Shown piece by piece: positions 1-9,760 of a stretch of DNA of 64,000 bases; position 1 is the stretch's first letter; each line of letters opens with the position of its first letter. The notes under the pieces were generated by a model, which made no database searches, had not been told where the DNA came from, and worked only from the letters and a program-made list of their open reading frames with translations. The DNA comes from Hondaea fermentalgiana (taxonomy: Eukaryota > Sar > Bigyra > Thraustochytrida > Thraustochytriidae). Both the position numbers and the translations under genes were made by a program. The stretch lies in the NCBI GenBank assembly GCA_014084085.1, contig NPFB01000019.1:34066-98065 (forward strand), given 5' to 3'.

Positions 1-290
1 CAATTAGTCTTTTGGCGTCAGGAATGCTAGGGTAGCTCGCAGAAAGATTAAACCAAACGTTCAGCTGTGAAGTCTCATTTCTTCTCCTCCTACTTGTCAG
101 GTATTTCGAGCCAGTGTTCTACTATCCTGCCCCGTAAACGTTGCCGTGTTGCAGTGCATTGATGTGACATCCCTTTTGCAGGGCTCGATAAAGTTGCGTT
201 GCGCTCGTTGTTGATCTTGCGCCTGATTCTTGCCGCAACTGGGCACAGCTAGGTCTAACGACAGATCTCGAAAGTGGAAAAAGGAGCGCG

Positions 291-2717
291 ATGCTGCAAG
301 GGCAGCGTGGCCTGCGAGGTGGCCGCCACCTTTGCCTGTCCCGCGCGAACGTGGTGCAAAGGCTCGCGTTGACGCTCGCACTATGCCTGGCTCTGACGGT
401 TGCCCCGGCATTAGCCATTGACGCGACTTCTCACGAGTCAACCGGCACCACGGCCGCTGGAGAGGCGCTTTTTGCGCGTATGAAAGCGTGCAGGACGGCT
501 GCAGAGAGAGCCGACGAAGTCCTGCGCATCGCGAATCTATGTCAAGAAAAGACCGAGGGCACCGGACATTGCCCCTTGGTCGTAGAACTCGCCATGGCAG
601 CAGCAGATATCCATTACGCGGGAGACCTTGAAGAAGCGCGAGCGCCGTATGAGCGCGTCCTGCAGATGCTCCCTAAATCGACACAGGTACACGCAGTTGT
701 TCTCAACAATCTGGGTCGCCTGGTGTCTGATCTTGGTGACCAGGATACCGCGATGGAAAGATTCGAGTCATGCCGTCAAATGTACGAATTTGAGGAGGGC
801 GTCTCGTGGCTTCGCGAGCTGCACGCACACTTGTGGAATAACATCGGCCTGGCGCATCACCGTCGAGGGCGAGAACACGATGATCTCGCCAAGGTCGCCT
901 TTGAAAGGTCGCTCACCCTCGATCCTTTGCTTGAAGATGGCGAGGCCTGGTTTAACCTCGGCGTAGTGAGTAAGAACCTCGGTCTGCACGATATCGCGTT
1001 TCGAGCATATGAGCGCTCGCTCGAGGTCAACCCAACAAACGTGGCTCCGCTCATCAATCTAGCTGCGCTTTTTCACGAGCACCAGTCTCTGGACGTGGCG
1101 GCGATGCGATACCAACAAGTCATCAGTGTTTCCCCTCCCGGATCTGACATTCGTCGTATGGCACTCATAAACCTCGGAACAGTCTATACGGAGCTCGGCG
1201 ATGCGACGCGAGCCGTGACAACTTATCTGCGTGCTCTAGAAGAGGCAAACGAAGATGTTCGGGACGAAATTGATTTATCTGTGCGCTGCAGTGTGGCGGT
1301 CACGCAACGAATAGGTTGTAATTGGTCAGACTTTGACCGCGATACGGCTTGGTTGGAGCAAAACGTTGACAGACGCGAGCTACAGCACGGCGAAGACCCT
1401 TCGTGTCTGCCATTTGATACTCTTTTGCGAGAGTATTCATGGGAGTTTCGCAGACGCGTTGCCGAAGTTCACGCTGCCCAGTTTGGCCCACCAGGCAATC
1501 GCCCAGAGCTCGCAAAGACGGGAGAACGTGTGCGCGTCGGGTACTTCTCCTATGACTTTAACGACCACCCAACGGCCCACTTATGCGAGGACCTTTTTGA
1601 CCTTCACGCCTTGCATCGGCGCGTCGACTCATTCACACTGAACTTCGGCAAGGATGACGGCTCAGATTTTCGTAAGCGAATCGAGCATGCTGGCGCCGGC
1701 TTCAGGGATTTGAGTTTGTTGTCGCATTCGGAGAGTGTACGCGTGATTCGCGACGAGCTGCGCATCGAGATTCTCATGGATATGCAAGGCTTTACGCGCG
1801 GAGGACGACCCGAGATCGTCGTGGCACGTCCAGCACCCATCATTGTTAATTATCTGGTCTTTGCAGGAACCTCTGGTGCTGCATTTGTAGACTATTTTAT
1901 TGGGGACCGCATCGCCAGTCCTCTCGCCGAACTCGCGCCGCACTTTTCAGAAAAGCTTGTGCTGATGCCACATTCGTACCAGGTCAACACGTACACCAAA
2001 ACTCTCGGGCCAGAGGGAGTTCCCGGGATTCTAGGCCAGACTGAATGGGGTGACTATTGCGAGCGTTTTGATGAGCTCGACGGTTCGAATTTCGTCTTTG
2101 CGAACTTTAACAAGAACGATAAGCACGAACCACTCTCTTTTGAGACATGGATGCAAGTTCTTCGTCGGACACCGGGCAGCGTCCTTTGGCTACTAGAGCC
2201 TCCGCGTCGCTTGGCGCCCGGGCAGACGCGAGAGAATTTGATTCAGCAGGCTCGCGCCCGTGGTGTCGACGCTTCACGATTGCGATTTGCGCGACGCGCC
2301 CCCAAAGCGGAGCATGTGGCGCGTCATGGATGCGCCGACATCTTCCTCGACACACTCGTCTATGGCGCGCATTCAACTGCAACGGACGCTCTCCGGGGAG
2401 GACTCCCAGTGCTCACTGTAGCAGGAAGTGCTTTTGCGTCGCGAGTAGCCGCATCCCTGCTTTCTGCTCATGGTGTGGCAGATATGCTTGTGGCTCATTC
2501 TGTCAAAGACTTTATTGATACGGCTGTCGATCTGTACCAGCGTCCAGACCTGGTAAAAGCTTTAAAGCAGCAGGTTTTGGCCAAGTCCGAGACTTCGTCT
2601 CCACTCTTTGATGTTGACACTTATACCGTTCATCTCGAGCGCGCGTTCCGCGCCATGGTAGACTTGCGACTCATGAATCGTGTAAACCACATTCTGGTCC
2701 GAGCTGGTGGTACCTAA
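291..2717 (+). CDS. GT41 (OGT/SPINDLY-like) TPR glycosyltransferase with signal peptide
   Basis: The 808-aa product has the order of O-GlcNAc transferase/SPINDLY proteins: TPR-like repeats at about residues 110-330 and a GT41 catalytic domain at about 415-790. The OGT active-site residues have counterparts: His426 in FNDHPTAH, Lys611 in FNKNDKHEP, His675 in KAEHVARHG and His694 in GAHSTATD, so the enzyme looks active. The sugar donor (UDP-GlcNAc or GDP-fucose) cannot be told from sequence alone. The N-terminus is odd. Residues 21-42 form a hydrophobic stretch ending APALA, a classic signal peptide or anchor, whereas OGT and SPY usually act in the nucleus and cytosol. There is no better downstream start that keeps the TPRs and avoids the hydrophobic segment. 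The gene is convergent with TRM11. Family confidence is high; the location is inference. Confidence 0.88.
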   Translation: MLQGQRGLRGGRHLCLSRANVVQRLALTLALCLALTVAPALAIDATSHESTGTTAAGEALFARMKACRTAAERADEVLRIANLCQEKTEGTGHCPLVVELAMAAADIHYAGDLEEARAPYERVLQMLPKSTQVHAVVLNNLGRLVSDLGDQDTAMERFESCRQMYEFEEGVSWLRELHAHLWNNIGLAHHRRGREHDDLAKVAFERSLTLDPLLEDGEAWFNLGVVSKNLGLHDIAFRAYERSLEVNPTNVAPLINLAALFHEHQSLDVAAMRYQQVISVSPPGSDIRRMALINLGTVYTELGDATRAVTTYLRALEEANEDVRDEIDLSVRCSVAVTQRIGCNWSDFDRDTAWLEQNVDRRELQHGEDPSCLPFDTLLREYSWEFRRRVAEVHAAQFGPPGNRPELAKTGERVRVGYFSYDFNDHPTAHLCEDLFDLHALHRRVDSFTLNFGKDDGSDFRKRIEHAGAGFRDLSLLSHSESVRVIRDELRIEILMDMQGFTRGGRPEIVVARPAPIIVNYLVFAGTSGAAFVDYFIGDRIASPLAELAPHFSEKLVLMPHSYQVNTYTKTLGPEGVPGILGQTEWGDYCERFDELDGSNFVFANFNKNDKHEPLSFETWMQVLRRTPGSVLWLLEPPRRLAPGQTRENLIQQARARGVDASRLRFARRAPKAEHVARHGCADIFLDTLVYGAHSTATDALRGGLPVLTVAGSAFASRVAASLLSAHGVADMLVAHSVKDFIDTAVDLYQRPDLVKALKQQVLAKSETSSPLFDVDTYTVHLERAFRAMVDLRLMNRVNHILVRAGGT

Positions 2718-3152
2718 GCAATGTAGTCTGTCCATGCTTGTAAATTATTTTGCCGCTAGTCGCGAGTCCTTTTCGCTTTCTTCATGATCTTCAATTTGGT
2801 TCAACTGCATTATTTACTCTTTTTTTTTTGTTTTGGCGATGAACTACTTTCGCATCTTTGCGTGCATTTATGGTTCACAACATCTCGATCTCGTCAAGGT
2901 GTAACACGAAAAGTAAAGTCATTGTGTAGGACTGCGGACTGCCATGTCCTCTTTTTTACTTTGGGGGCTTTACAAAAAAGCACACACGTGTCGGAACATC
3001 CGACGGTTAAGCTTGCAGACCATTACGTCGCAGCAAAAATCCAGATTCTCGAGTTGGGTTTGACTCTGAAAGTAGGTGCTGAGGTAGTGTCAAATTGTAT
3101 GCAAATGGGGAGAGTGGAACTCCTCAAGGAATGTCTGTCGCCGAGGTGGAAA
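2718..3152. other. Convergent 3' intergenic region
   Basis: This 435-bp stretch lies between the stop codons of two convergent genes. It is T-rich, with a run of nine T near 2820, and holds no convincing coding sequence. It presumably carries both 3' UTRs and polyadenylation sites. Confidence 0.6.
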
Positions 3153-5027
3153 CTAGCGTCCAATTTCGCGAAGCTTTGCGATAGAGGCCACAGCAGCGGC
3201 GGTAGCCGCAGCTTGCTCGTCAACTGTTGCCCCATTATCCGCTTGGGCCGTTTCTGAAATTACAAGTGCTCGACGAGTTTCAGCCCGATACTCGTCAGCA
3301 AGATCATAATCGTAAGGCGCAGTCTTTTCCATGGTAATGAGCATGCGGCCAAGCGGCGGGCGCAGCGGTTCGACGCTGCGAGCCACGAGCGTCAGGCAGG
3401 GGTGCGTGGGAATAATTTCTTCGACAAAGCAAGTACGATCGATCGGTAAAAGGTAGACAAGGCGACCGCCAACCTTGAGCAAACGCGCACTGGCATCGAC
3501 GAGATCGGCCATCAGCTCCATGGTCTCGTAGGGCTGCACGGGGGCGATATAAGCGATATCTTCGCGTCCCTGTGCCGCGACATCCTCAATGAGGGGACGC
3601 TTTGACACGTCGCGACCTACCTTCTTCGCGCCGGCGCGGATTCCATAGGGTGGGTCACAAACAATCGCGTCGTAAATGCCCCCATTGGGCTCGCGCAGAG
3701 AGCGGCCCCGGGGAGAAAAGTCGAGCCTGAGCAGATCTGGCCGAGGGAGCTTGTACTGGTCGAAGGTGTCGTTTACAGTGGCATCCGTGACGCCGCGGCG
3801 TCCCTGAAGCAGCATGAAGTCGATGTCGCCACCTTGGCAAACGGCACCGAAGACAGTGCAGGGAACGAGCAGGCTCCCCGTGCCGACAAAGGGATCGATG
3901 ACGAGCTGCCCGGCGTCGACTTTGGCCTGATTTGCCATAATGAACGACATGGTGGACTCCATCGATGTGGGGCCGAGAAAGGCGCGTTTCTTTAGTGTAT
4001 AGGATTCCGCGAGACTGCGACTTCCCGTGGCGATGGCCCGCGCAATGAAGACGTGAGTGGGCCGATGTTGATCTCGCGCGGCGTGAAGCGCTTTGGTGTA
4101 TTGCTCTTGTTTATCAAGGCGCTCCTGCTCGAGCGCGGCCTGGGCATCGGCATCCGTCGGAGGCTGAGGTTTGCTAGGAGGACCGCCGGTCTTTTCGTCG
4201 CGTTCTCGGCGCGCAATTTTTTCCTTTGTAATTTTGCGGCGAGTCATCCCCTTGGCTCGCATTTCCTCTTTCCATGCAAGGCGCTGGCGGCGTTTCTTTT
4301 CTCGCTTGGAAATAAGTTCGACTTCGCCGTCCTCTCGTGTCCACGTTTGCTGGTTAACCGGATTAGACTTGCGTAGGGGCTCGGTGTTGTAGCAGTCGAT
4401 GACCCAGAGGATGCAATCCGGCTCTGTGAGGCTGACCTTGCCGCGCAGACCTGGTTTCATGGCCAGCAGGCTCTCGCGTCGAGCTTGTTCTTCGGTGTTA
4501 GAGATTTTGCGTCCGTAGGCGCGTACCCGAACGCACCAAGTCTTGTCTTCCTGCGCGAAGGGCTCGCGACGTTCGGCGGGGCAGTGGGACATTTGCGCGA
4601 AGGCCCCGTCAAGCGAGAGTCCTGCGCCCCAGACTTCGTAGATGGCCTTGATGCACATGGACCTAGCGCAGATGGCCTTGACGCACTCTTCGGAGGGAAA
4701 ATTGGCCCGTACAAAGGGTAGGCCCTCCTGCATGGACGACTTATCGTAGACCGAAGCGCTGTCCTTGACGCCTGCCGTGAGGTCCAGGAGCGCGTCGAGC
4801 TCTTGGACCCAGAAGTCCGGGTGTTTGTCTCTGAAGTGCACGAGATGTCTGCCGCGCTCGAAGTCCGGCTTCATGAGTGGGTCCTCCTCCATGGTCGCAG
4901 GGCTCGTCGCCTCGACTTGGCCGGTGGTGGCGGTGGTGGTGGTGTTGGTGGTGGTGGTGGTGGCGGCGGCACTCTGCGTCCCAGCCGCGCCGTCTTCAAC
5001 CTCGCTCGCGTTCTCTGTCTGCGCCAT
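3153..5027 (-). CDS. TRMT11: tRNA (guanine-10-N2)-methyltransferase, TRM11 family
   Basis: The 624-aa product matches Trm11, the SAM-dependent catalytic subunit that with Trm112 methylates G10 of tRNAs in the cytoplasm. SAM-binding motif I is DPFVGTG at residues 378-384. The catalytic DPPY motif is at 458-461, inside CDPPYGIR. The N-terminal part (about 55-190) carries the family's conserved LVHFRDKHPDFW-like region. Two features are unusual: an N-terminal Thr-rich low-complexity run near residue 25 and a Lys/Arg/Glu-rich insert at about 235-320, between the N-terminal region and the methyltransferase core. The start at 5027 precedes the low-complexity tail, and a shorter start is possible. 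It is divergent from the first GMC gene across a 1.65-kb GC-rich flank. Confidence 0.9.
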   Translation of the reverse strand: MAQTENASEVEDGAAGTQSAAATTTTTNTTTTATTGQVEATSPATMEEDPLMKPDFERGRHLVHFRDKHPDFWVQELDALLDLTAGVKDSASVYDKSSMQEGLPFVRANFPSEECVKAICARSMCIKAIYEVWGAGLSLDGAFAQMSHCPAERREPFAQEDKTWCVRVRAYGRKISNTEEQARRESLLAMKPGLRGKVSLTEPDCILWVIDCYNTEPLRKSNPVNQQTWTREDGEVELISKREKKRRQRLAWKEEMRAKGMTRRKITKEKIARRERDEKTGGPPSKPQPPTDADAQAALEQERLDKQEQYTKALHAARDQHRPTHVFIARAIATGSRSLAESYTLKKRAFLGPTSMESTMSFIMANQAKVDAGQLVIDPFVGTGSLLVPCTVFGAVCQGGDIDFMLLQGRRGVTDATVNDTFDQYKLPRPDLLRLDFSPRGRSLREPNGGIYDAIVCDPPYGIRAGAKKVGRDVSKRPLIEDVAAQGREDIAYIAPVQPYETMELMADLVDASARLLKVGGRLVYLLPIDRTCFVEEIIPTHPCLTLVARSVEPLRPPLGRMLITMEKTAPYDYDLADEYRAETRRALVISETAQADNGATVDEQAAATAAAVASIAKLREIGR

Positions 5028-6680
5028 GGGCTCGTTGAGACCTCCGCTCTATGTCTGCTCGTGCGCCACGCACGAGACTCAAGTTTTCCTCTCCGGGCTC
5101 TCCCTCCCTCCCTCCCTCCCTCCCTCGAGCGCCTCGATCATCCAAGCCCACGCAAGCAAAGCTGCCGCCACTCGTCATGACCGCCGCCTGCGCGCACCCG
5201 GGTGCGCGCGCACACCCATGTAAATGTGTACTCACGCACACCCTGCCTCTAAGGGTGCGCGCGCACCCCTCCCTCAGCCAAGCCTTTTTCCTCCCAACCC
5301 CCAAAAGACCGGCCCTTTCCAGCGCGGCAGCGTCCACGTGAGCATCTGCATCTGCCGCCATGTGGCCGCTGCTGCTGCCCCCTGCTGCTCATCACCACCC
5401 CCGCGCTCCCACTTCCGTGTCCGCACCGCGCGCAGTGCGACGCGGCCGAGGCGCCCCGCTCGGTCGACGCCCCGAGGGCGCGCGGCTCTCGCGGTCCCGC
5501 CGCAGCTCGAACAGTAGACTCGAACAGAAACCCAGAAGCAGCGCAGCCAAGGGGCGCCTGCCAGGGCTGCAGTGGCCGGAGTCGGGCGGCCGACCCGCCG
5601 GCCAGCACGGCATGCCGCCGTCTGAGACCGCGGCCGGACTCACGTCAGCCGGGCGGCGCTGCCTGAACCGGCCGCGGCGGGTGCGGCTGCCGCGACGCGT
5701 CCCGAGCTGCGCTGCTGCGCTGCTGCTCTTCTGCAGCGGCGAGGCGAGCGAGGCGAGGGCTTGGAGCGGCAGCGGCGGCGGCGAGGCGAAGCGGCGCGGC
5801 GGTCCACGATCTAGCGCAGGAGCGCGCGCCGTGGCCGTGCCGCGCCAGAGACCATGGAGAGTGCGGGCAAGGCTCGGGCGAGAGAGCAAGTGAGTGGGAG
5901 AGTGTGTGCTGGCTGGCGAGGATTGATTGCCGGACAGGCACATCAGTGGTGATGGCAGGCAGTCTTCGCGCTGGCAAGCTTCTGTGTGCGTGCAGGCGTG
6001 CGTGCGAGCGTGCGAGCGTGCGAGCGAGGGGCGTGCGTGCGTAGGCGACCCAGATTGGCAGACAGGCGCACGCAGTCGCGAGCGATCCGTCCGCGGTGGC
6101 GGCACGGTTCGCGGTCGCCCCGGCCGACCGCTCAGATCAGGCAGATGCAGCAAGATCGCGATCAATAGATAGATACTAGCACGATGATCGGAGTGTGCCG
6201 CAGCCGCGTAGAACTTGGAACATACGCGTCCCCACAGCGAGCGACCATTTTCGGACCCGCGCGATCTTACCACCCACAGCCGCCACCACTACGCCCCGGT
6301 CTACCGACCCGCCTAATCCTAAACCCCTACAGTGAACCACAGTGCAAGCTGCGGCTTCGGCTGCGGCTGCTGCGCACCGTTAGTCACCGCTGCCGGCGGC
6401 GGCCACAGTGCCCGCAGCCGGCCGCCTGTTGCTGCGCGGCGAAAGACTGCGCTCTTATAAGGGACTGCGATCTAAAAGACTGCGATCTACGGTCCCGATC
6501 GCGCCTCGCGCGGAGGCAGCGGCGGGCGCGTGCCGCGTGTAGCGCAGCGCAGACGGCGCTCGCGGCGCAGGGCGGCAGGCTGCGGAGGAGCGGCAGAACC
6601 CCAACGCGCGGAGCGATCCCGAGCAGAAGAAGACGAAGAAGAAGGACGAAGGAGCAGGAGAAGAACGGGAGCGCGGCAGC
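5028..6680. other. GC-rich divergent promoter region
   Basis: This 1.65-kb stretch separates TRM11 (minus) from the first GMC oxidoreductase (plus). It contains a TCCC tetranucleotide run at 5101-5126 and GTGCGAGC-type repeats near 5980-6030. Several open frames cross it on both strands, but they are Arg/Pro/Ala-rich low-complexity translations of GC-rich DNA with no recognisable domain. I treat it as promoter and 5' UTR. Confidence 0.55.
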
Positions 6681-8531
6681 ATGAAGACCGTGAGCGTGGA
6701 GCAGGGCGCCGGCACGTATGACTTCGTGGTGGTGGGCGGCGGCAGCGCCGGCGCCGCCATGGCCGCGCGGCTGAGCGAAAACCGCAGCGTGAGCGTGCTG
6801 CTGGTGGAGGCCGGCGACGAGGCCACCGAGCTCAACTCCAAGATCCCGGCCGCGTGCGGAGCCATGCAGAACACTGAACGCGACTGGGCCTACTTTACCG
6901 AGCCGTGCGGAAGGGTCGCCTTCAAGGGGCTCAACAAGCTCTCCAGCTTCTGGCCCCGTGGTCGCGTGCTCGGCGGATGCTCCGTCCTCAACTACATGGC
7001 CTACGTGCGCGGCGCCAGGGAGGACTTTGACACCTGGGAGCGCATGGGCGCCAAGGGATGGAGCTACAGCGACGTGCTGCCCTACTTTATCAAGTCCGAG
7101 GACTGCCGCGCCCTCGGCAACAAGCAGGCCCCCATCGAGGGCGAGTACCACGGCCGCGGCGGCCCGCTCACTGTCTCAGTGAAAAAGCCCATGGAGCTCT
7201 CCATGCGCTTCATCGAGTCCGCTCAGGGCCTCGGTTTCAAGCACGCCGACTACAACGGCCGCCAAATGGACGGTATCGTCGGTCTCTTTGCCCAGACCAT
7301 CCGCGACGGCGCGCGCTGCGACACGGCGACGGCCTTCCTCAAGCCGGCCGCGGACCGCCCTAACCTCACCATCATGACGAACGCCTTTGCCAAGCGTCTG
7401 CTCTTTGACGGGAGCTCTCAGACCCGCGTCGTCGGCGTCGAGGTGGGCAATTTCTCCACGAAGGGCATCGGCCCCTCCGTCAAGGTCAGCGCCAGGTGCG
7501 AGGTCGTCGTCTGCTGCGGCGCCATCGACTCGCCCAAGCTGCTCCTGCTTTCTGGCCTTGGTCCCCGCGAGCATCTCGAAGCCGTCGGCGTGCCCTGCGT
7601 CAAGGACATGCAGCATGTCGGCCGCAACCTCGAGGACCACATTGCTGGCTTTGTGTACTTCAAGACAAAGAACGTGACCGTTGTCAACGGCAAGACGGCC
7701 AACTCGATCCAGTCGCTCGCCGAGTGGGCCATTTGGGGCACGGGCGCGCTCGCCTCCTCGGCGTACGACGCGACGCTCTTTTACAAGTCGGACGCCTGGA
7801 AGGAGGAGGAGCCCCTCTGCGGCCCCGATCTTCAGATTGGCATCTTCAACTCGCCCTCGGACGAGACCTTTATCGAGAACAACCTCGGTTTTGCCAACGA
7901 ATTCTTGAAAAAGCACTACACGCCTAGCAGCGAGGGATACATTATGGTCCCCACGCTTTTGCACCCGCACACCACGGGCACCGTTGAACTGCGCAGCAGC
8001 AACCCCGCTGACGCGCCTCGCATCCTGAGCAACTTTCTTCAGGACGAGCGTGACGTTCGCACGCTCGCCCAGTCGTGCCGCAAGTGCATTGATCTTGCTC
8101 GTGCCCCGGGCCTGAACAAGGTCACCGACCCCGTGCCGGTCGTTCCCGAGGAAATGGCCAAGAAGCACGGCGGCATTGACAGCGACGAGTTCTGGATGGA
8201 CTACGTGCAGCACTTTGGCACCACTCTGTACCACCCGACTTCTTCGTGTGCCATCGGCAAGGTAGTCGACGAGCGCTGCCGCGTCTACGGCATCGAGGGA
8301 CTGCGTGTGGCCGACGCTTCGGTCATGCCGCAGGTCATTTCGGGCAACACGAATGCGCCGTCCATCATGATTGGCGAGAAGGCGGCTGACATGATCAAGG
8401 AGGACTACGGTCTCTCTACAGACGACCTCACGATCGGTCCTCAGGAGTCCGCTTCGTCTCCCATCAACATGAAGCTCATTGTTGCCGCTGCTGCCGTCGC
8501 CGGCGGTCTGTTCGCCGCAGGCAAGCTGTAA
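6681..8531 (+). CDS. GMC oxidoreductase (choline-dehydrogenase-like), copy 1, with C-terminal hydrophobic tail
   Basis: The 616-aa FAD-dependent glucose-methanol-choline oxidoreductase has its ADP-binding motif GGGSAG at residues 19-24, followed by LLVEAGDE. It also has the C-terminal GMC signature with His518 (YHPTSSC) and Asn558 (GNTNAPS), the His/Asn catalytic pair of choline-oxidase-like members. It therefore probably oxidises an alcohol; the substrate is unknown. The last about 20 residues are a small-residue hydrophobic stretch ending in GKL, which suggests a tail anchor facing the cytosol. A closely similar paralogue follows in tandem, so this is a local duplication. Codon use is strongly biased to G/C-ending codons. 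The ATG at 6681 lies 12 codons before the Rossmann strand. Confidence 0.92.
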   Translation: MKTVSVEQGAGTYDFVVVGGGSAGAAMAARLSENRSVSVLLVEAGDEATELNSKIPAACGAMQNTERDWAYFTEPCGRVAFKGLNKLSSFWPRGRVLGGCSVLNYMAYVRGAREDFDTWERMGAKGWSYSDVLPYFIKSEDCRALGNKQAPIEGEYHGRGGPLTVSVKKPMELSMRFIESAQGLGFKHADYNGRQMDGIVGLFAQTIRDGARCDTATAFLKPAADRPNLTIMTNAFAKRLLFDGSSQTRVVGVEVGNFSTKGIGPSVKVSARCEVVVCCGAIDSPKLLLLSGLGPREHLEAVGVPCVKDMQHVGRNLEDHIAGFVYFKTKNVTVVNGKTANSIQSLAEWAIWGTGALASSAYDATLFYKSDAWKEEEPLCGPDLQIGIFNSPSDETFIENNLGFANEFLKKHYTPSSEGYIMVPTLLHPHTTGTVELRSSNPADAPRILSNFLQDERDVRTLAQSCRKCIDLARAPGLNKVTDPVPVVPEEMAKKHGGIDSDEFWMDYVQHFGTTLYHPTSSCAIGKVVDERCRVYGIEGLRVADASVMPQVISGNTNAPSIMIGEKAADMIKEDYGLSTDDLTIGPQESASSPINMKLIVAAAAVAGGLFAAGKL

Positions 8532-9760
8532 TTTGTCAATGTTCCTGCATCAATTTATTTTCGTTTCATTTTTTTACAATCGGGGTCGTTGACCACGCGA
8601 GAGTCGCTCGTGCCGTGCCATTGCCTTGGCTCTATATATGGTGAATGCAGCAGCGCGCAGACCTCAGGCGAACTCTGTTCCCATGGCGGCTTTCTTGTGA
8701 GTCGCTCTCGGGCGATACAGATTACAACGCGAGAAACCTTTCCTGTGACGGAACGAGCTGCACACCTCTGTCGACCTTGTCTGGCCGCAGCAACTTGCTC
8801 TACGGAGCTGCTCCGACTCGAGAAAGTGGAGGAGCCAATGGCAGTGTTGGGTGGATGGACGGATAAAGGTTGGATCTACTTTGTGTGTTCGAGCCGACTT
8901 CGTCATCAGGCCGACCAAAACTGTCGAAGACGATAACCTCGACGACGACACGACCCGACCGATCAACGTGGACGACAACACGATCCAACCAACTTCCTTC
9001 TCTTTGTCAAACCCAAGAAAGAAAGCAGCAGCAGCAACAGCAGCAAGCATTTCTCCGCGGAAGAGCCCGATCCGACAGACTTGACTCCGCCTCAAGCTGC
9101 CCTCGTTCTGCTCCCTCGTCGGTGCGGCTTTTGCCTTCCATGGGAGAGAAAGTCTTCAGGCGGGCGGGGCGGAGCTGAGCTTTGCGCGCGGGGGCGTCGT
9201 CTCGGGGCCAGGCGCGGCCCACGGTGTCGGACGCGGCGGCGATATCCGCCCCGCGCCGCGGCGCCGCAGGACGCGCAGGGTCGGAGGAGCCCGGAGCAGA
9301 AGCGGCGCGAGGGTCGACGCGATGCGACGCGACGCCGCGCGGCGCGGAGGAGAAATGGCCCGAAGGCGCGGTTGCGATTAGATTAGATTGCAATTGGAAT
9401 TGCAATTGGTTTGACTTCTGGTTTGATTGGGGTGAGCGTATGGTATCTTGAAGAGAGGCGCGGTATCTTTTCGGTCCGGGCACCCCGGTAGGACCGAGCC
9501 GCGGTGGGCCAGGGGCCGGCAGGCGCAGATAGCGACCGCGGCGACTGCGACGACAGAGACGAAACAAGGCGAGGCGAGGCGAGAGCAGGAAAGAAAGCGA
9601 GCGAGGTCGCGAGGAGCGCAGAGATCGGCGGAGAGCAGAACCGCTTCGGATCTGCCTGGCTTCCTGTCTGCAGCTCGACTAATTGTCTTACCGACTGACA
9701 GTGAGTTTCACGAGTCACGAACGAACGAACGAGGAGCAAAGAAGAAGAAGCATAGCAAGG
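8532..9760. other. Intergenic region between tandem GMC genes
   Basis: This 1.2-kb stretch holds the 3' UTR of copy 1 and the promoter and 5' UTR of copy 2. A TATA-like TATATAT lies at 8633-8639, but it is over 1.1 kb from the downstream ATG, so its use by copy 2 would need a long leader or a 5'-UTR intron. An ACGA repeat sits just before the start, at about 9718-9732. No coding sequence is supported. Confidence 0.5.
8633..8639 (+). promoter_or_regulatory. TATA-like element
   Basis: TATATAT sits in otherwise GC-rich DNA about 100 bp past the copy 1 stop codon. No short-range open reading frame follows that I trust. It could be a core promoter for copy 2 or chance. Confidence 0.25.

Noticed and set aside
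5392..6273. 293-aa minus-strand open frame in the GC-rich flank
   Set aside because: The Arg/Ser/Pro-rich translation lacks domains and is contradicted by overlapping frames. It sits in a promoter region.
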